Source: Persicobacter psychrovividus (GTDB taxonomy: Bacteria > Bacteroidota > Bacteroidia > Cytophagales > Cyclobacteriaceae). Taken from it: a stretch of 64,000 nucleotides of DNA. Location of the stretch: positions 2,480,001 to 2,544,000 of the forward strand of contig NZ_AP025292.1 in NCBI RefSeq assembly GCF_036492425.1, written 5' to 3'. Position 1 is the first letter of the stretch; each line of letters starts with the position of its first letter. Made by a program: the position numbers and the translations under genes. Below the pieces are notes generated by a model. The model was not told the DNA's origin, searched no databases, and saw only the letters and a list, made by a program, of their open reading frames with translations. Shown here piece after piece: positions 63,129 through 64,000 of the stretch.

Positions 63129-63638
63129 CTATGCCAATTTCTGTTTCTTATCTCCATTCAACCACTTCGCAACCCACTCATAGTTTGTTACCAAAAGAAG
63201 GCCTACAAATATTTGAACAAAAGTTAAGGCCATTTGGGTCTTATCTATTGGGGAATCAAAAGGATTATTGTCCTGCTTTAAAGCGATATAAATATAATTC
63301 AATAGTTTGGGGAAATTATTCACCACCATTACCCCTCCTAAAATAAAAGAGCTAATCCTCACTACATCTTTAGGTTTGAAATCGCCTAACTTAATATATG
63401 ACTCCTCAAACCCACTGTCGAGGCGAAGCAAATCCACGACTTTACTTGCATAAAAAATTAGGGCGTAAGTTATTCCGATAGAAAAAATAACAGAAGCTAC
63501 AATTATTAGCACACCTGTTGAATCTGCACCTATCATAATAAAAGGTATGCTTTGTGGCAGGATAGTAAAAAGGTTAAGAACCAAAAAGTATAACCCAAAA
63601 ACTTTAATCAGTAATACAAAAAAATCTTTCTTAGTCAT
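63129..63638 (-). CDS. Integral membrane protein of unknown function
   Basis: A 169-residue protein with four hydrophobic segments (about 7-33, 40-64, 93-112 and 134-152). Charged loops include VVDLLRLDSGFEESYIKLGDFKPKDV-like residues at 67-92. No known motif. AT-rich codon use, similar to the neighbouring lipoprotein, unlike the house-keeping genes. Confidence 0.75.
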   Translation of the reverse strand: MTKKDFFVLLIKVFGLYFLVLNLFTILPQSIPFIMIGADSTGVLIIVASVIFSIGITYALIFYASKVVDLLRLDSGFEESYIKLGDFKPKDVVRISSFILGGVMVVNNFPKLLNYIYIALKQDNNPFDSPIDKTQMALTFVQIFVGLLLVTNYEWVAKWLNGDKKQKLA

Positions 63639-63780
63639 ATTTTAAAAATTTATATAATCATCACCTAATTAAGAATAATTGATCAGCAATATAAAGAGTT
63701 TACTCCTTTAAATCATGAATAAAATTACGGTTGGTTTCCTTACCTTTAACCCAAAAGATTTTTTCACCCAATCAACCCCT

Positions 63781-64000
63781 ATGAAAATCACCCGCGCTTT
63801 ATTCATAAGCCTGCCTCTGCTATTGTTGGCTTGCAAGGAACAGGCTCAGAAAACGACGACACCTACGGTCGTTCGTACCAACAAACAAATCACTTTAGAC
63901 ATCAAGGAAGCCAATCGGCTGAGTGAACTGCCTTTGGGCTGTATCCAAAATCCACTGCCGTATAAATCGGGCGTGGTGATTGCCAAAGAAAGTGATTTGG
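63781..64000 (+). CDS. Lipoprotein, probable DUF2891 family (3' partial)
   Basis: The first 73 codons of a gene cut by the window end. Start chosen at 63781, where a signal peptide with lipobox LLAC (Cys18) begins; an in-frame ATG at 63715 is less suitable. The stretch ANRLSELPLGCIQNPLPYKS resembles the beginning of DUF2891 proteins, which go on to an FYGCFDWHSxVHGHW motif outside this window. Function unknown. Confidence 0.6.
   Translation, partial: MKITRALFISLPLLLLACKEQAQKTTTPTVVRTNKQITLDIKEANRLSELPLGCIQNPLPYKSGVVIAKESDL

Noticed and set aside
1-64000. CRISPR array, tRNA, rRNA, prophage or insertion sequence with transposase
   Set aside because: No regular direct repeats with spacers, no cloverleaf or rRNA sequence recognised, no integrase, phage or transposase gene; the only protein-coding mobile element is the group II intron.

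Overview
This window is chromosomal DNA of a member of the Bacteroidota, most likely a marine or environmental Cytophagales-type bacterium. The grounds are a C-terminal type IX secretion (T9SS) sorting domain on a surface protein, promoters of the Bacteroidota form (TTTG, about 17-20 nt, TAnnTTTG), and many families typical of the phylum: BatA with DUF4199 proteins, TPR/WG-repeat protein, DUF4369-type TlpA lipoprotein, FKBP lipoproteins, and a Y_Y_Y/SpoIIE sensor-phosphatase. Genus cannot be set from sequence alone. I saw no rRNA, tRNA or CRISPR array.

Layout. 1-4152 (-): the start of a very large secreted adhesin-like protein, whose C-terminus lies beyond the window. 4266-6165 (-): a complete group II (class C-like) intron with its reverse transcriptase, seated exactly behind the terminator of murB (6223-7242). 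7243-8089: a gene-free stretch full of palindromic repeats. 8090-10753 (-): dprA, a MerR-type regulator and an M23 peptidase, divergent from alaS (10927-13551). 13600-18720: a repeat-rich accessory zone with an AT-rich DUF2262 gene, an AAA-ATPase/PD-(D/E)XK protein, a TlpA-like lipoprotein and a YfiT/BstA-like DinB protein. 18716-29613: a large FAD/Fe-S oxidoreductase, an NlpC/P60 lipoprotein, a 1089-aa sensor-phosphatase, an FKBP lipoprotein, an RNA methyltransferase, a small membrane protein and a cupin. 29652-43577: purU, hydrolase-OsmC fusion, quinone oxidoreductase, recD2, FKBP, nrnA, small lipoproteins, an acyl-CoA ligase and a short conserved-looking protein. 43865-54233: TPR/WG-repeat protein, Ppx/GppA phosphatase, a divergent patatin-like membrane protein, BatA protein, a dihydroorotase-like protein without metal ligands, and two DUF4199 proteins. 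54398-57157 (-): a tandemly duplicated GH14 beta-amylase. 57467-61808 (-): the operon hisG-hisD-hisC-hisB, preceded by a histidine-rich leader reading frame. 62460-64000: small lipoproteins and a membrane protein.

Most promising observations: (1) a 43-codon leader frame with eight histidines within 15 residues upstream of hisG, which suggests histidine-responsive control; (2) a 919-aa double beta-amylase whose first half has lost several substrate-binding residues while both catalytic glutamates remain; (3) at least five families of short hairpin repeats confined to intergenic DNA, one of which seems to serve as a terminator; (4) pseudo-enzymes (dihydroorotase-like, patatin-like) in the BatA/DUF4199 neighbourhood; (5) a group IIC-like intron inserted at a terminator. 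All functional statements are from reading the sequence and from family knowledge; no search was run.
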